From positions 496,001-560,000 of the forward strand of contig NZ_CP019799.1 of assembly GCF_002007605.1 (NCBI RefSeq): a DNA stretch of 64,000 nt, in the 5' to 3' direction. A model generated the notes under the pieces. It was not told the DNA's origin, ran no database searches, and was given only the letters and a program-made list of their open reading frames with translations. Positions 36,579-46,742 of the stretch are shown piece by piece. A program made the position numbers and the translations under genes. The stretch's first letter is position 1. The number at the start of each line of letters is the position of its first letter. The DNA is from Cellvibrio sp. PSBB023. GTDB lineage: Bacteria; Pseudomonadota; Gammaproteobacteria; Pseudomonadales; Cellvibrionaceae.

Positions 36579-37592
36579 ATGTTAAAAAAAATAATGATAA
36601 CAACGCTATTGATTGGTACCTCTGCCGCCGTTATGGCAGCCAATCGCCCGAGTGGATACACCACGATTTGTAAAACAGACCAAACCTGTACCGTATCTCA
36701 AGCGACAAATGTGGCTTTTGGTGCGTCAGACAAGTTTGTTTACAAAGTACTGAGCGGTTCATTCAAATGTAGCGTCTCAACTTTTGGTTCTGATCCAATC
36801 CCATCCAAAACTGTAAAAGAGTGTTCAATTCCTGCCAGTGGTACAGGAACCAGCACGCCAAGCAGTAGCAGTGTTGCATCATCGTCCGGTTCTACGGGTG
36901 GTAGTGCGGAGTGTAAAGCGGGAGCGGTAATTGAGAACAAAACCGTCGATTGCGGTGGCAAGACACTCGGTCTGTCATGCCCTGGCGACGGCGAAGGACA
37001 ACCGCCTGTGATTACCCTGAAGAATGCGACGATTAAAAACCTGCGCATTTCCAAAAGCGGTGGAGCAGATGGTATTCACTGTACGAGCGGTTCCTGTCGT
37101 GCAGAAAATGTGGTCTGGGAAGATATCTGTGAAGATGCTGCCTCCCTGATCAGCAGTGGTACACGGTTCACTATTTCCGGTGGTTCTGCGTATAACAATA
37201 CCAGTAATTCACCGGGTGGAAAGCCTGATAAAATTTTCCAGCACAACTCCAAAAACAGTACCTTTGAAATTAATAACGGGTTTACTGCCAAGGGTGTGAA
37301 CGGAAAATTGTGGCGTTCTTGCGGAAACTGCTCAAGCAATGGCGGGCCGCGTAACCTGGTAGTGAACAATGTTCGCATAGAAGGAAAAATTGATAGCATC
37401 GCCGGTGTAAACCGTAACTTTGGTGATAAGGCAACGATTCGTAACCTGAAAATCCAGGGCTATAAATCCGGCTCACCCAAAGTGTGTGAGGAATTCCAGG
37501 GCGTACAAAAAGGTAGCGACTCTAGCAAGTACGGTGAGTACTGGAATACTGCAAACTGCGATGTAAGTAAGTCTGATGTAACGGCTTTCTGA
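36579..37592 (+). CDS. secreted pectate lyase, polysaccharide lyase family 3
   Basis: This 337-residue enzyme has a signal peptide (cleaved after VMAA, about residue 21). A small Cys-containing N-terminal domain (22-85, possibly carbohydrate-binding) and a Ser/Thr linker lead to a PL3 parallel beta-helix. Family landmarks are ENKTVDCGGKTLG, VWEDICEDAASL, PDKIFQHNSKNS, RSCGNCSSNGGPR and GVNRNFGDKATI. PL3 enzymes cleave polygalacturonate by calcium-dependent beta-elimination. The ribosome binding site is strong (AAAGGAG). The gene diverges from the propeller/acetylesterase unit, so the shared 378-base region may coordinate pectin genes. Confidence 0.9.
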   Translation: MLKKIMITTLLIGTSAAVMAANRPSGYTTICKTDQTCTVSQATNVAFGASDKFVYKVLSGSFKCSVSTFGSDPIPSKTVKECSIPASGTGTSTPSSSSVASSSGSTGGSAECKAGAVIENKTVDCGGKTLGLSCPGDGEGQPPVITLKNATIKNLRISKSGGADGIHCTSGSCRAENVVWEDICEDAASLISSGTRFTISGGSAYNNTSNSPGGKPDKIFQHNSKNSTFEINNGFTAKGVNGKLWRSCGNCSSNGGPRNLVVNNVRIEGKIDSIAGVNRNFGDKATIRNLKIQGYKSGSPKVCEEFQGVQKGSDSSKYGEYWNTANCDVSKSDVTAF

Positions 37593-37640
37593 TTTTTATA
37601 ATAATGATTCAACAATAATCGGCCCGCAAAAATCAGTAGC

Positions 37641-37662
37641 CCCTCTCTGGCGACAGAGAGGG
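37641..37662. terminator. hairpin between convergent PL3 and GH9 genes
   Basis: A perfect 9-bp stem CCCTCTCTG/CAGAGAGGG with GCGA loop. T runs are poor on both sides, but the position between convergent stops suggests termination in both directions. Confidence 0.6.
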
Positions 37663-37712
37663 TTCTAATAACACTCATTTCACCTTGCGGTTTTCATCCT
37701 CTAACATCCTGA

Positions 37713-39554
37713 TTATTCAGTGAGTACCTGCAATGCTGCGGATACATAAACCAAGGGCGCATTCCAGTTAATCGCAATTTCATTACTGGCGTAACTACAC
37801 TCTTCATCCAGATAGGATTTTGCAGCCAGTGTTGAAGGGTAGGGCTTGCTGCAACTGGACTTATCCTCTTGACCTGCATTGGCACCGCCCGCCAGAAAAC
37901 CGGGAATTGCACCGGGGATGCCATCTGCACCGGAAGGGCGATGATGAATATTCTGCGGTGTTTTTTTGCCAAATCCTGTAACAAATGAATAGTCTGTCGG
38001 GTTTCTTCCCACTACATAATCCAGCAAGGATTGCGCCGCATTCAAGTAAGCCGTTTTTGATTTGTCGCGTTGATAGGCTTCAAGTAATACCCAAGCGTGA
38101 TTCAAAATACCGGAATTGCTGCCCCAATTAAAATCACCCGTACTGATGGCAACACCATAAGCCGAACTTGAACCTTTATTGACAATCGTGGTTGCAAGGT
38201 TGTCCAGTTTTGTCTTGATGATTGCCGTCTCTGCAACTGCCGTCAGCTCTGCACTGTGGCGTGCAAGTGAAAACAGCCCCAAGGTTTTTACGCCGCCCCA
38301 CCAAGGAACATCGGGTGTCAGGTTGGCCAGGTTTACATCGGTGTAGTAGCTATCGATTTTTGTGGTTATGTATAACTCTGCAGCGGCCCACATAAATTCG
38401 TCGCTCACATCACCATCGCCGTAAGTGCCTGTCGATATGTCTGCAGGTTGCGTGTAATAAATGCGCGGGTTTGCTTTTGCCCAGTCGTAAGCTGTTTTAG
38501 CGGCAGTTAACAGGGTTGCAGAAAATCCGGGAAATTGCGTTTCATAGCCTGCATAGACACGGCTCGCGGCCGCCAGAGTTGCCGCAAAATTCAAAGCGGC
38601 TGCTGTGGTTTTTTGCACAACATAACGATCTGAAATATCGTTCGCGGGCATCACAAAACCGCTAAAGTTTTTACTGGTGAGTTTATGATACACACCGCCA
38701 TCATTCGGGTCTTGCATGGCCAGCATCCACTCAAGGTTCCAGCGTATCTCATTCAATAAATCAGGCACATCATCATCGCTTTCGGGAATATTGAGATGTT
38801 GGTGTTTAAAATAATCACCAAAACTTTCATAAGCGGCGAGTAGTGTGTAAGTGGATATGCCGGAGTTAACAACGTAGAGATTGTAATCACCGGCATCGTA
38901 CCAACCTTTAGGTGCAGCGATGACGGAGCCCTCGGGGCGTAAAGCACTTTTTGCACTTGCGTGGATGTACACTTTATCGCCCATGTGCCCCGCCGCGCGT
39001 TTGTATACACCCGCATGCGCTTCGAGGAGCTCGGTGGATGCGCGATTAAAATAAAACGCTTTTACTGCTCCAGCATTAAGTGCCTCATAAGCATTGTCCG
39101 ATACAGTAAATTCAGCGGCTTTTTCCACACCATCCACTTGAAGCTCATAACTGCCTGCGGTAGTGATCGCGGAAAAATCAGCAAGCTTTACTGATTCCTG
39201 TGCAGGAACCCAGGTTGCTGCCGCACTGAGATTACCGGTAAGCGCGGTGCTGTTATCGCTCTTGTTTATGACGCGAAAAGTGGTCGCTGCTACGGCGGGG
39301 ATGACAGCCCATTTCTGTGAATTGGGTTTAAAGCCTATCTGATTGATTTTAATTAATGCCTGACTAATAGCCGCACTGCTCGTAGCGGCACTACTGCTAG
39401 CAGGGCTACTGGATTGACTGCTTGTCGTGGCAACGGAAGAACTAACGGCAGCACTTGATGGTGGTTTGGGGCTGCTTCCGCTACCCCCGCCTCCACCACA
39501 GGAAACATTTGCCAGACAGCAGATGAGCAGGCTGATGGTACTTATTGTTCTCAT
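37713..39554 (-). CDS. GH9 endo-glucanase lipoprotein
   Basis: The 613-residue cellulase has lipobox VSCG (C19). A poly-Gly then Ser-rich linker (20-62) leads to a CelD-type Ig-like domain (about 65-150; INQIGFKPNSQKWAV) and a GH9 (alpha/alpha)6 barrel. Catalytic landmarks are DAGDY (D220, D223, the base), the HHRPSG motif and the acid E592 in ASNEIAINWNAP. GH9 enzymes invert and cut beta-1,4-glucan. Lipidation would hold it on the cell surface. It begins 27 bases after the GH51 stop and is preceded by a good binding site (CGGAG), so the two form an operon. Confidence 0.9.
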   Translation of the reverse strand: MRTISTISLLICCLANVSCGGGGGSGSSPKPPSSAAVSSSVATTSSQSSSPASSSAATSSAAISQALIKINQIGFKPNSQKWAVIPAVAATTFRVINKSDNSTALTGNLSAAATWVPAQESVKLADFSAITTAGSYELQVDGVEKAAEFTVSDNAYEALNAGAVKAFYFNRASTELLEAHAGVYKRAAGHMGDKVYIHASAKSALRPEGSVIAAPKGWYDAGDYNLYVVNSGISTYTLLAAYESFGDYFKHQHLNIPESDDDVPDLLNEIRWNLEWMLAMQDPNDGGVYHKLTSKNFSGFVMPANDISDRYVVQKTTAAALNFAATLAAASRVYAGYETQFPGFSATLLTAAKTAYDWAKANPRIYYTQPADISTGTYGDGDVSDEFMWAAAELYITTKIDSYYTDVNLANLTPDVPWWGGVKTLGLFSLARHSAELTAVAETAIIKTKLDNLATTIVNKGSSSAYGVAISTGDFNWGSNSGILNHAWVLLEAYQRDKSKTAYLNAAQSLLDYVVGRNPTDYSFVTGFGKKTPQNIHHRPSGADGIPGAIPGFLAGGANAGQEDKSSCSKPYPSTLAAKSYLDEECSYASNEIAINWNAPLVYVSAALQVLTE

Positions 39555-39581
39555 TAAAATACTCCGGGCTATATATTATTG

Positions 39582-41582
39582 TTAGTGGTTAAGAGGAATG
39601 CTAATGACCGAAACGGAATGCGGTGGTGCTGTGTAGGTGAGTGTATTGTTTTTAAACCCCTGCCGATGTATTTCAGGTTTGATCTGATCCGGTGATGCAA
39701 AACTATTTTCCGAGAGCAAGTGCTTTGCTCCCAGATAAGTGATAGTAGCGATAGATTTTTTCACCGGTGCAGGTACAGTAAACTGGATATGACGGGCATC
39801 AGCGTCAGTATTTACCAGTTTAATCAGCAGCGCATTTTCTGGTTGGTCGGTAGCTGCAGATGCGTACAAACCATTTTGTCCTGTCAGGGGCTTTCCTGCG
39901 TGGGTAATACTCACTAATTCGCTGCCTTTATGGGTGGAAAATAATTGTTGTACCTGATAATTAGCCGTAGCTAATACCTGTAAATTATTAAACCAAATCA
40001 TGTTGGGTGACCATTGCCACGCATCCGTATGAGCCATTAAGGGTGCATAAGATGTCAGCTGAACCACATCGGCATTGCGTTCCAACCCTGTTATAAATGC
40101 GGCTTCGGCCAATGCAGTTTCCCAGGAGTTTTTATTCTCCGGGCTAACCACGGCAACACTTTGCGCGGCATATTCTCCTGCAAAAATTTTAGGTCCATTA
40201 CGATCATAATTATCGTAACGTGTCGCGTTGTTTTTGAACCAGGCGATATCCCGATAATAATGTTCATCGATAATTTCGGCGTTTAGCTTTTTAAGTTCGC
40301 GATGGGCGTAATCAAACATCTGTCCATCGGCGAAAGGGCCTGAACCGGAAATTAAAATGATCTCCGGGTGCTTTTCCTTTAATACTTTTTGGAACACTTT
40401 GAATCGCTCAATGTATTGAGGGCCCCATTGTTCGTTGCCAATACCAATGTATTTCATATTAAAGGGTTCTGGATGACCCATGTCGGCACGCACTTTGCCC
40501 CAAGGGGATTGGGTAGTTCCATTGGCAAATTCGATCAGGTCAATAGCATCCTGAATATAAGGGTCCAGTTCGGAAACCGGCACCAGCTCACCGCTATTAA
40601 ATTGGCAAGCAATACCGCAGTTGAGCACAGGTATTGGCTCTGCTCCTAAATCTTCTGCGAGTTGAAAGTATTCATAAAAGCCGAGACCAAAGCTTTGGAA
40701 GTAATCGGGTGTCAGCTTGTGTTTGAATTCAGTGTTCCACCGGCTGATCATGGTAGGGCGGTTATCCAGTTGTCCCAGTGTATTCTTCCACTGGTAACGC
40801 TGGGCCAGAGTTCTTCCCTCAATAATGCAACCGCCAGGAAAGCGCAAAAAACCTGGTTTCAGGTCAGCCAGTAATTGCACCAAATCTTTCCGTAAACCGT
40901 TTTCGCGCCCTTTCCATGTGTTTTTAGGAAACAGGGATATCATGTCCATATCCAGTGTTCCCTTACCCTCAAAGGTAATTTTCAGGCTGGCTTTTTCTTC
41001 GGTTGCAGTAGCGACCAGGGTTTGGCTGTATTTATGCCAATCTTTGTGTGTAGTCGGTATGGCAGTGCTGGCAATAACCTTGCCCTTGGCATCAACCAAC
41101 TGAGCTACTACGCGCTTGATTGTCCCCTCGGGATTGGCTGCATAAAATGAAAGGCGGTAGGTTTCGCCTTTGAGAATGCCCATGCCGCGGAAGCCTTCAT
41201 TTACCAGACTGTAGTTTTTATCGTTGAACACGTTTACGCGCAGTACATTTTTATTGGTTGTGTTTTCAGCAAAATTAAGCGTATTGGCAATACCGGAATC
41301 ATCGTTAGTAGAGTAGGGATCTGTTGCGGGTTGCGACCAACCCATTAACGGCTGCTCGAATTCAAACGAACGGTTCTTGACCAGCTCCGCATACAAGCCA
41401 CCGTCTGCTGCGAAATTGATATCTTCAAAGAAAATACCGTACATGGTGGGTTGGATCTTGGCGATTGGCGTGAGGTTCACATCCAGTTTGAGGGGATCAG
41501 CCCCTGAAGCGGTGTGTGTAATAAGTGAATAAAGGGCAACACCCAGACTCGTCTGGATAAGTTTTTTGATTGAGTATCTCAT
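39582..41582 (-). CDS. secreted GH51 alpha-L-arabinofuranosidase
   Basis: The 666-residue enzyme has a signal peptide (cleaved after TASG/A, about residue 27). A CBM4/9-like module (about 75-220) is inserted within the N-terminal barrel region, then the GH51 (beta/alpha)8 barrel. The acid/base is E384 (GIGNEQWG) and the nucleophile E470 (FAGEYA). RFPGGC and YIGIGNEQW are family signatures. It removes terminal arabinofuranose from arabinan and arabinoxylan, and its export is unusual since many GH51 enzymes are cytoplasmic. It is followed closely by the GH9 gene and preceded by the AraC-type regulator gene. Confidence 0.9.
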   Translation of the reverse strand: MRYSIKKLIQTSLGVALYSLITHTASGADPLKLDVNLTPIAKIQPTMYGIFFEDINFAADGGLYAELVKNRSFEFEQPLMGWSQPATDPYSTNDDSGIANTLNFAENTTNKNVLRVNVFNDKNYSLVNEGFRGMGILKGETYRLSFYAANPEGTIKRVVAQLVDAKGKVIASTAIPTTHKDWHKYSQTLVATATEEKASLKITFEGKGTLDMDMISLFPKNTWKGRENGLRKDLVQLLADLKPGFLRFPGGCIIEGRTLAQRYQWKNTLGQLDNRPTMISRWNTEFKHKLTPDYFQSFGLGFYEYFQLAEDLGAEPIPVLNCGIACQFNSGELVPVSELDPYIQDAIDLIEFANGTTQSPWGKVRADMGHPEPFNMKYIGIGNEQWGPQYIERFKVFQKVLKEKHPEIILISGSGPFADGQMFDYAHRELKKLNAEIIDEHYYRDIAWFKNNATRYDNYDRNGPKIFAGEYAAQSVAVVSPENKNSWETALAEAAFITGLERNADVVQLTSYAPLMAHTDAWQWSPNMIWFNNLQVLATANYQVQQLFSTHKGSELVSITHAGKPLTGQNGLYASAATDQPENALLIKLVNTDADARHIQFTVPAPVKKSIATITYLGAKHLLSENSFASPDQIKPEIHRQGFKNNTLTYTAPPHSVSVISIPLNH

Positions 41583-41685
41583 GGTGATTGAATCGCTATT
41601 GTTGTTGGAAGATACGCGCGAGCGTTTGAGTTGCGTGGTAAGAACGCCCGCTATCGAGTCTGTAAAGAGTAGCAGTAATTGTAAA

Positions 41686-41717
41686 GTATCAGTTTCTTCT
41701 GGTGCAGAAACTGATAC
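41686..41717. promoter_or_regulatory. 12-bp perfect inverted repeat between the AraC-type gene and GH51
   Basis: GTATCAGTTTCT and AGAAACTGATAC are separated by 8 bases, 41 bases beyond the regulator stop and 104 bases before the GH51 start. It could be a terminator of the regulator transcript (no T run) or an operator for the arabinofuranosidase operon. Confidence 0.5.
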
Positions 41718-41758
41718 CTGATGAATTTTTATGCACCAGAGTGGTGGAATGCTCGCGC

Positions 41759-42922
41759 TTAACTGAGGCTTCTGGTGGTTTGGTCGCGGTATTCAGAGGG
41801 GGTAAGGCCGGTGAACTTCTTGAAGAACCGGTTAAATGCCGGTTTGCTGTTAAAGCCAACCGTGGTTGCAATCTCCATAACATTTTGTTGTTGGTTAGTC
41901 AGATCACCGAGGATACGTTTAGCTTCGTCAACACGGTGCTTGTTAACAAACTCATGAAAATTTTGATTCAGGTGACGGTTAATAATCGCGGATACCTGAC
42001 GACTGGGAACGCCAATCCGTGTTGAGAAGTCTTCCAGGGTGAGACGCGAATTCAGAAAAAGCTTGTCTTCATCCATCGCCTTGATCACTTTTTCAATATA
42101 GTCGGGCCGCAGGGGATCGCGTGCTGGCTCCTCTGCTGAATCGGTAGTGTAAGGCGTGTGTGAAGTATTGGTGTGCAGCAGCTTGTAAACCAATAGGCCA
42201 TTGAGCAAACCGCAGGCAAGGTAATTGGTAATAATGCCCATGGTATCGCCAAAGGTATAAGTGTAAAAACGCGTAAAACCGGATAAATGAATAACCAGTG
42301 ACCATATCCATACAAACAGGAAACTGCCTAGCAACAACTTCAGCCATTGCATATCAGCCTTTTGCGCACTGCGTGTCGGGTGTTGTGCTGAACGGGTTTT
42401 TCTGCTCAATAAATAGACACAGTAAAAGCCGTAGCCAAGGGTAATAAACTTTTGCAGGGTGATGAACCAATTAAAGTTGCCCGGAAAAGGCGCGAGCATT
42501 TCAAAGTCCAATGCCAGTTTGCGTTTAAGTTCAGTGGAATGACGGTAGTAAAGAAAGTAAAGGTAAGGTGGTGTCAGTAGGGTTGGAATCAAATGCCACA
42601 TGGCTTTTTTACCCAACTCGAAGCTTGGTTTAAGAAGCGATAGGGTGTACCAAAATAACACCGGGCCTTGTAAGAAGCTGGCAAAGGCAAATAAAAAGAA
42701 CAGGTCTGGTGAGAAATCAAATGCTTTTGTGCGCAAGCCTGCGCCATACTGGATTAATACATTGGTGGCGATCATGCCATTGAGCAGCGCAAGCACCATT
42801 AGCAGCCGTTGTCTCAGGTGCTTGTGAGCGAGCCCCCACATCAGAATTAATGCAATCAGAAAGCATTCCCCGGCAAAGAGTGCTAATACCAAATCATGGA
42901 TATTGAACATTAACTCTTTCAT
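41759..42922 (-). CDS. membrane-bound AraC-family transcriptional regulator
   Basis: The protein has 387 residues with about seven hydrophobic segments in the first 250 and a C-terminal AraC-type double helix-turn-helix (about 280-380; DFSTRIGVPSRQVSAIINRH, then GFNSKPAFNRFFKKFTG). Such regulators sense at the membrane and bind DNA through their cytoplasmic tail. It lies between the coiled-coil gene (5-base gap upstream) and the GH51-GH9 operon, so control of these plant-wall genes is likely. The start may be 42922 or an internal ATG at 42910; the binding site is weak at both. Confidence 0.85.
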   Translation of the reverse strand: MKELMFNIHDLVLALFAGECFLIALILMWGLAHKHLRQRLLMVLALLNGMIATNVLIQYGAGLRTKAFDFSPDLFFLFAFASFLQGPVLFWYTLSLLKPSFELGKKAMWHLIPTLLTPPYLYFLYYRHSTELKRKLALDFEMLAPFPGNFNWFITLQKFITLGYGFYCVYLLSRKTRSAQHPTRSAQKADMQWLKLLLGSFLFVWIWSLVIHLSGFTRFYTYTFGDTMGIITNYLACGLLNGLLVYKLLHTNTSHTPYTTDSAEEPARDPLRPDYIEKVIKAMDEDKLFLNSRLTLEDFSTRIGVPSRQVSAIINRHLNQNFHEFVNKHRVDEAKRILGDLTNQQQNVMEIATTVGFNSKPAFNRFFKKFTGLTPSEYRDQTTRSLS

Positions 42923-42927
42923 TGGTA

Positions 42928-43830
42928 TTAATTTTCACCCCAGCCAGCTTTTAAGCTTTCCCACATATCTTCAAAATGCTGTTGTTCGTACTCGCGTAAT
43001 GCATTGTATTGCGCTTCATCCAATGTTGTGCGCGCGGTGTTTAGATAATTGTCTTTGTAGTCGTGCAGTGCTTCTCGTGCCTTTTCGATCAAAAAGGGTT
43101 TTTCTTCAGCCGGTGCTGCGTTAATGCGTTGGCCGGTCATTTCCAAATAGTGGGTGAACTCCTGTTTTTGTTCCAGCTTGCTCAGTAATAACAGCTCGCG
43201 CTTCTCCGTCGGAATGGCTGAGCCACCCTGTGCCCGATCAAAAAAATCGTTCATTTGATATTGTTCGTACGCTGAGTCCTTGAGTAGCTCATAGGTTTTT
43301 CTATCTTCGGGTGAGTCAAGCAATTGGGCAATTTGACGGTCAATCTCTGCCAGACTTTCCTGCTGTTTACGAATAGCGGCTTCGGTATCGGCTTGTGACG
43401 AATAATAACCAATACTGGTTGCTCCCAGAATCTGCTCGCGCTGCAGTAGTAACTCCTGCAGTTGGTTGCGCGCCTGGCCGGATAACCCCAATCGCGACAT
43501 AAGCAATGCATATTTTTTTTCCAGCGTACGCGTGAGGTTTTCTTGCTGGATACTGGCAAACTCATCCAGCTTGGAGGATCTAACAACAGGATTTGCAGTC
43601 AGGGTAGTTTGTTTGGTGGGTTGCAATGTATTTTGCCCAAAGGCAATGAACTCCTGCAAGCTATCAATTTTTTTCTGATAAGTCTCACGCTCTTCCTGCA
43701 AGCGAGTATCAAAATCTGCTTGTTGCTGCGCTAGCTGTTGTTGCAGGGTTTTATTATCCAAATAAAGCACACTGTAATGCGCGCCAAGAACCAGCAATGT
43801 AATTGTAAGGATAATACAGAGTAGCTTCAT
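42928..43830 (-). CDS. membrane-anchored coiled-coil protein, unknown function
   Basis: The 300-residue protein has one N-terminal signal anchor (LLCIILTITLLVLGAHY) and long Gln/Glu-rich helices throughout (for example LDNKTLQQQLAQQQADF). The pattern LGLSGQARNQLQELL recalls Spy/CpxP-like periplasmic helical proteins, but no LTxxQ motif is clear. It has an excellent binding site (ACGGAGG) and precedes the AraC-type gene by five bases, so they are cotranscribed. It could be the periplasmic partner or sensor for the membrane-bound regulator. This is inference. Confidence 0.8.
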   Translation of the reverse strand: MKLLCIILTITLLVLGAHYSVLYLDNKTLQQQLAQQQADFDTRLQEERETYQKKIDSLQEFIAFGQNTLQPTKQTTLTANPVVRSSKLDEFASIQQENLTRTLEKKYALLMSRLGLSGQARNQLQELLLQREQILGATSIGYYSSQADTEAAIRKQQESLAEIDRQIAQLLDSPEDRKTYELLKDSAYEQYQMNDFFDRAQGGSAIPTEKRELLLLSKLEQKQEFTHYLEMTGQRINAAPAEEKPFLIEKAREALHDYKDNYLNTARTTLDEAQYNALREYEQQHFEDMWESLKAGWGEN

Positions 43831-43959
43831 TTTTACCTCCGTAAATACGGGTTCATTATTATGGATTTAGGTAAATTTGACCGAACGTTGCCGAGCTTTT
43901 TATATTTGCTGCGCCGCCATTTATAAAGAAAGTGTGACGACACAGCAAGTTTGATGGTG

Positions 43960-45699
43960 TTACATCCTCTCCATCACCTCAATCCCCAATAATTCCAACC
44001 CCTGTTCAATCGTTTTCGCCACCAAATGACACAAGCGCAAACGGCTATCGCGCACGTCAGGTTCTATGCCATCTTTCAGAATCGGGCAAGCTTCGTAGAA
44101 GGTCATGTAGAGGCTGGCGATTTCATACAAATAAGTACACAGCAAATGCGGCATGGCTTCGCGGGCGACTTGATCCAATACTTCGCTAAATTGCAGCAAC
44201 TTAATCGCCAGCGTTTTTTCCTGCTCTGTGCCAATAATAATCGCATTAGTGAGTGATTCAGGAGCCACTCCGGCTTTGCGGAAAATACTTTGCACGCGGG
44301 TGTAAGCGTATTGCAGGTAAGGCGCAGTGTTGCCTTCAAAGCTGAGCATGGATTCCCAGCTGAATATGTAATCGTTCGTGCGGGTTTTACACAGGTCAGC
44401 GTATTTCACTGAGCCGATGCCTACCTTGCGTGAAATTTCCGCGATTTCATCAGCAGACAAATCGGGATTTTTTTCACTTACCAATGCGCCTGCGCGTTCA
44501 ACGGCTTCGGTTAATAACTCGGCGAGTTTAACGGTGCCACCGGTGCGGGTTTTGAAGGGTTTTCCATCGCTGCCCATCATGGTGCCGAACGCCAAATGCT
44601 CAAGGCTTACGGATTCATCGACAAATTTTGCTTTGCGTGAAAGGGTAAACACTTGTTGCATATGCAGCGATTGGCGCGCATCAATAAAATACATAATGCG
44701 ATTGGCTTTTAATGTGTTCACGCGATAACGCAGTGCAGCCAAGTCGGTAGTGGCATACAAAAATCCGCCGCCTTGCTTTTGGATAATCATTGGCGATGGA
44801 TTGCCTTCTTTGTCGGCGAGTTCTTGCAGGAATACGACTTGCGCGCCGTCGCTTTCTACGGCGAGGCCTTGGTCTTGCAGTTCTTTTACAACGGGCGCGA
44901 GATCGTTGTTGTAAAAACTTTCGCCGCGCACATCAGTGTCTTTGAGCGTGACGTTGAGCTGTTGGTAAATTTCAGTGCTGTGATGCAGGGAAATGGTTTT
45001 AAATTGTTCCCAGAGTTTTAACATTTGTGCATCGCCGGATTGCAAGCGCACAACATATTCGCGCGCTTTATTGGCAAAGGCTTCGTCGCCATCAAAATGT
45101 TTTTTGGCTTGCTGGTAAAACACTTCCAAATCTTTGAGTGCCATAGCTTCGTCGCCTTTGGCTCCCAATTGTTCTTCCAATTCGGCAATCAACATACCGA
45201 ATTGTGTGCCCCAGTCGCCCACGTGGTTTTGGCGAATAACATTGTGACCTTGAAATTCCAGCAGGCGAGCGAGGGAGTCACCAATAATGGTGGAGCGCAA
45301 ATGGCCGACATGCATTTCTTTGGCGAGGTTTGGGCCAGAGTAGTCGATCACCACATTTTGCGGGTTGGAAACTTGCTCAACCTGCAGGCGCGCATCGCTC
45401 TGCGCTTTGGCGATTTGCTCACCCAACCATTCGGGCTTGAGGTCGATATTGATAAAACCGGGGCCGGCGATTTCTACTTTTTCAGCGATGCCGGCCAGAT
45501 CCAATGCGGCGACAATTTTAGCGGCCAACTCGCGTGGGTTGGTGCCCATGGCTTTAGCAGCGCCCATGGCGCAGTTGGCTTGGTAATCGCCAAAACCGGC
45601 TTTTTTACCGGGGGCAATCAGAGCGGGCAGGTCAGCGGGTACACCCACGGCGGCCATGGCATTGAGGACTTTTTGGTTCAGTAATTCGCGGATATTCAT
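43960..45699 (-). CDS. argS: arginyl-tRNA synthetase
   Basis: This 579-residue class I synthetase charges tRNA-Arg. It shows the ArgS N-terminal additional domain (LNQKVLNAM...[14 protein letters not shown]), the HIGH-type motif HVGHLRST and [11 protein letters not shown] just before it. [20 protein letters not shown] stands in place of KMSKS (ArgS often lacks a canonical motif), and the C-terminal anticodon domain ends at [11 protein letters not shown]. The frame stays open far upstream to 46128, but the added residues are unrelated to the family, so MNIRELL at 45699 is the start. It diverges from the enoyl-CoA isomerase-like gene. Confidence 0.93.
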   Translation of the reverse strand: MNIRELLNQKVLNAMAAVGVPADLPALIAPGKKAGFGDYQANCAMGAAKAMGTNPRELAAKIVAALDLAGIAEKVEIAGPGFINIDLKPEWLGEQIAKAQSDARLQVEQVSNPQNVVIDYSGPNLAKEMHVGHLRSTIIGDSLARLLEFQGHNVIRQNHVGDWGTQFGMLIAELEEQLGAKGDEAMALKDLEVFYQQAKKHFDGDEAFANKAREYVVRLQSGDAQMLKLWEQFKTISLHHSTEIYQQLNVTLKDTDVRGESFYNNDLAPVVKELQDQGLAVESDGAQVVFLQELADKEGNPSPMIIQKQGGGFLYATTDLAALRYRVNTLKANRIMYFIDARQSLHMQQVFTLSRKAKFVDESVSLEHLAFGTMMGSDGKPFKTRTGGTVKLAELLTEAVERAGALVSEKNPDLSADEIAEISRKVGIGSVKYADLCKTRTNDYIFSWESMLSFEGNTAPYLQYAYTRVQSIFRKAGVAPESLTNAIIIGTEQEKTLAIKLLQFSEVLDQVAREAMPHLLCTYLYEIASLYMTFYEACPILKDGIEPDVRDSRLRLCHLVAKTIEQGLELLGIEVMERM

Positions 45700-45877
45700 A
45701 GAGTCAGGGAAATCGCTAGAGGCTGGAGAATTAAGGGCGGGAATTGTACCCGCCAGTGCTGGCGCTTGCCATCTTTTATGCCTTGGGCGGGCAGGGGCGG
45801 TCTGCTTGGCTATACTCCTACCTGACCTTGCCTTGAATGTGGCATCAAGGCTGAACTTGCCCTTACAGGATTTGATA

Positions 45878-46672
45878 ATGACAACCAGCCCCTTCCCCCA
45901 GAGCCCCAGCCCACAGATTGTTGCCCAGCTTGACCAGCGTATTTTGACCCTTAGCTTCAATCGCCCCGAGCGCAAGAATGCGTTGACCCTGGCGATGTAT
46001 AGCGCGTTGGCAGAGCTGATCACCCAGGGCGATAGCGACGCGCAGGTGCGTGTGATTGTGCTGACCGGCAGCGATGAGTTTTTTACCGCTGGCAATGACT
46101 TGATGGATTTTATGAATGAACCAAACATTCACCCCAATCACCCGGTGGTACGTTTTATCGACGCCCTGCGTCACTGTAAAAAACCGGTGGTTGCGGTGGT
46201 GCGCGGCCATGCGGTGGGGATTGGTACGACTATGTTGCTGCATTGTGATTTGGTGTATGTCGCCGAGGATGCGCGCCTGCAAATGCCCTTTGTGAATTTG
46301 GGGCTGTGCCCTGAATACGCCAGCAGCTATCTCGTTCCGCGTTTGGTCGGGCAACAAAAAGCGGCGGAATTATTGCTGCTGGGTGAACCCTTTAGTGGTG
46401 TGGATGCCGAAACCATGGGTATTGCTACTAAAGCGGTTCCCTGGGATGAACTGACGGAATACGCTCGCGCCAAAATTGCACGCCTCGCACAGCAGCCACC
46501 GGGGGCGGTACAGCGCAGTAAAGCATTATTGCGTGCGAGTACCTTGTCGGCGGTGGAGGCATCGCTCAAGGCGGAATATGCCGGTTTTGCTGAGGGATTG
46601 GCCTCGGACGAGTGTAAAGAATCAGTCACCGCTTTTTTTGAAAAGCGTGCACCGGATTTTTCTCGTTTTTAA
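45878..46672 (+). CDS. crotonase-family enoyl-CoA isomerase/hydratase
   Basis: The 264-residue protein has crotonase-fold landmarks: [10 protein letters not shown], the oxyanion-hole segment GHAVGIGTT and [15 protein letters not shown]. The single acidic residue in the active site, E146 in LCPE, matches delta3,delta2-enoyl-CoA isomerases of ECI2/PECI type better than two-Glu hydratases. Such enzymes move double bonds during oxidation of unsaturated fatty acids. ATG 45878 follows ACAGGA; the frame extends upstream but overlaps argS. The next gene is a dienoyl-CoA reductase-like SDR, which fits the pathway. Confidence 0.83.
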   Translation: MTTSPFPQSPSPQIVAQLDQRILTLSFNRPERKNALTLAMYSALAELITQGDSDAQVRVIVLTGSDEFFTAGNDLMDFMNEPNIHPNHPVVRFIDALRHCKKPVVAVVRGHAVGIGTTMLLHCDLVYVAEDARLQMPFVNLGLCPEYASSYLVPRLVGQQKAAELLLLGEPFSGVDAETMGIATKAVPWDELTEYARAKIARLAQQPPGAVQRSKALLRASTLSAVEASLKAEYAGFAEGLASDECKESVTAFFEKRAPDFSRF

Positions 46673-46742
46673 TTCTCGTCGCGTTTTTGATTCTGGTTAT
46701 GGTGTTAATTCAGGCAACAACACATTGGATTGGAAAAATATT

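Noticed and set aside
45700..46128. long N-terminal extension of argS
   Set aside because: The added residues do not resemble any ArgS and overlap the divergent isomerase gene; MNIRELL at 45699 fits the family.
46476..46742. N-terminal extension of the SDR gene
   Set aside because: It lies within the isomerase gene in another frame, and the SDR fold begins just after ATG 46743.
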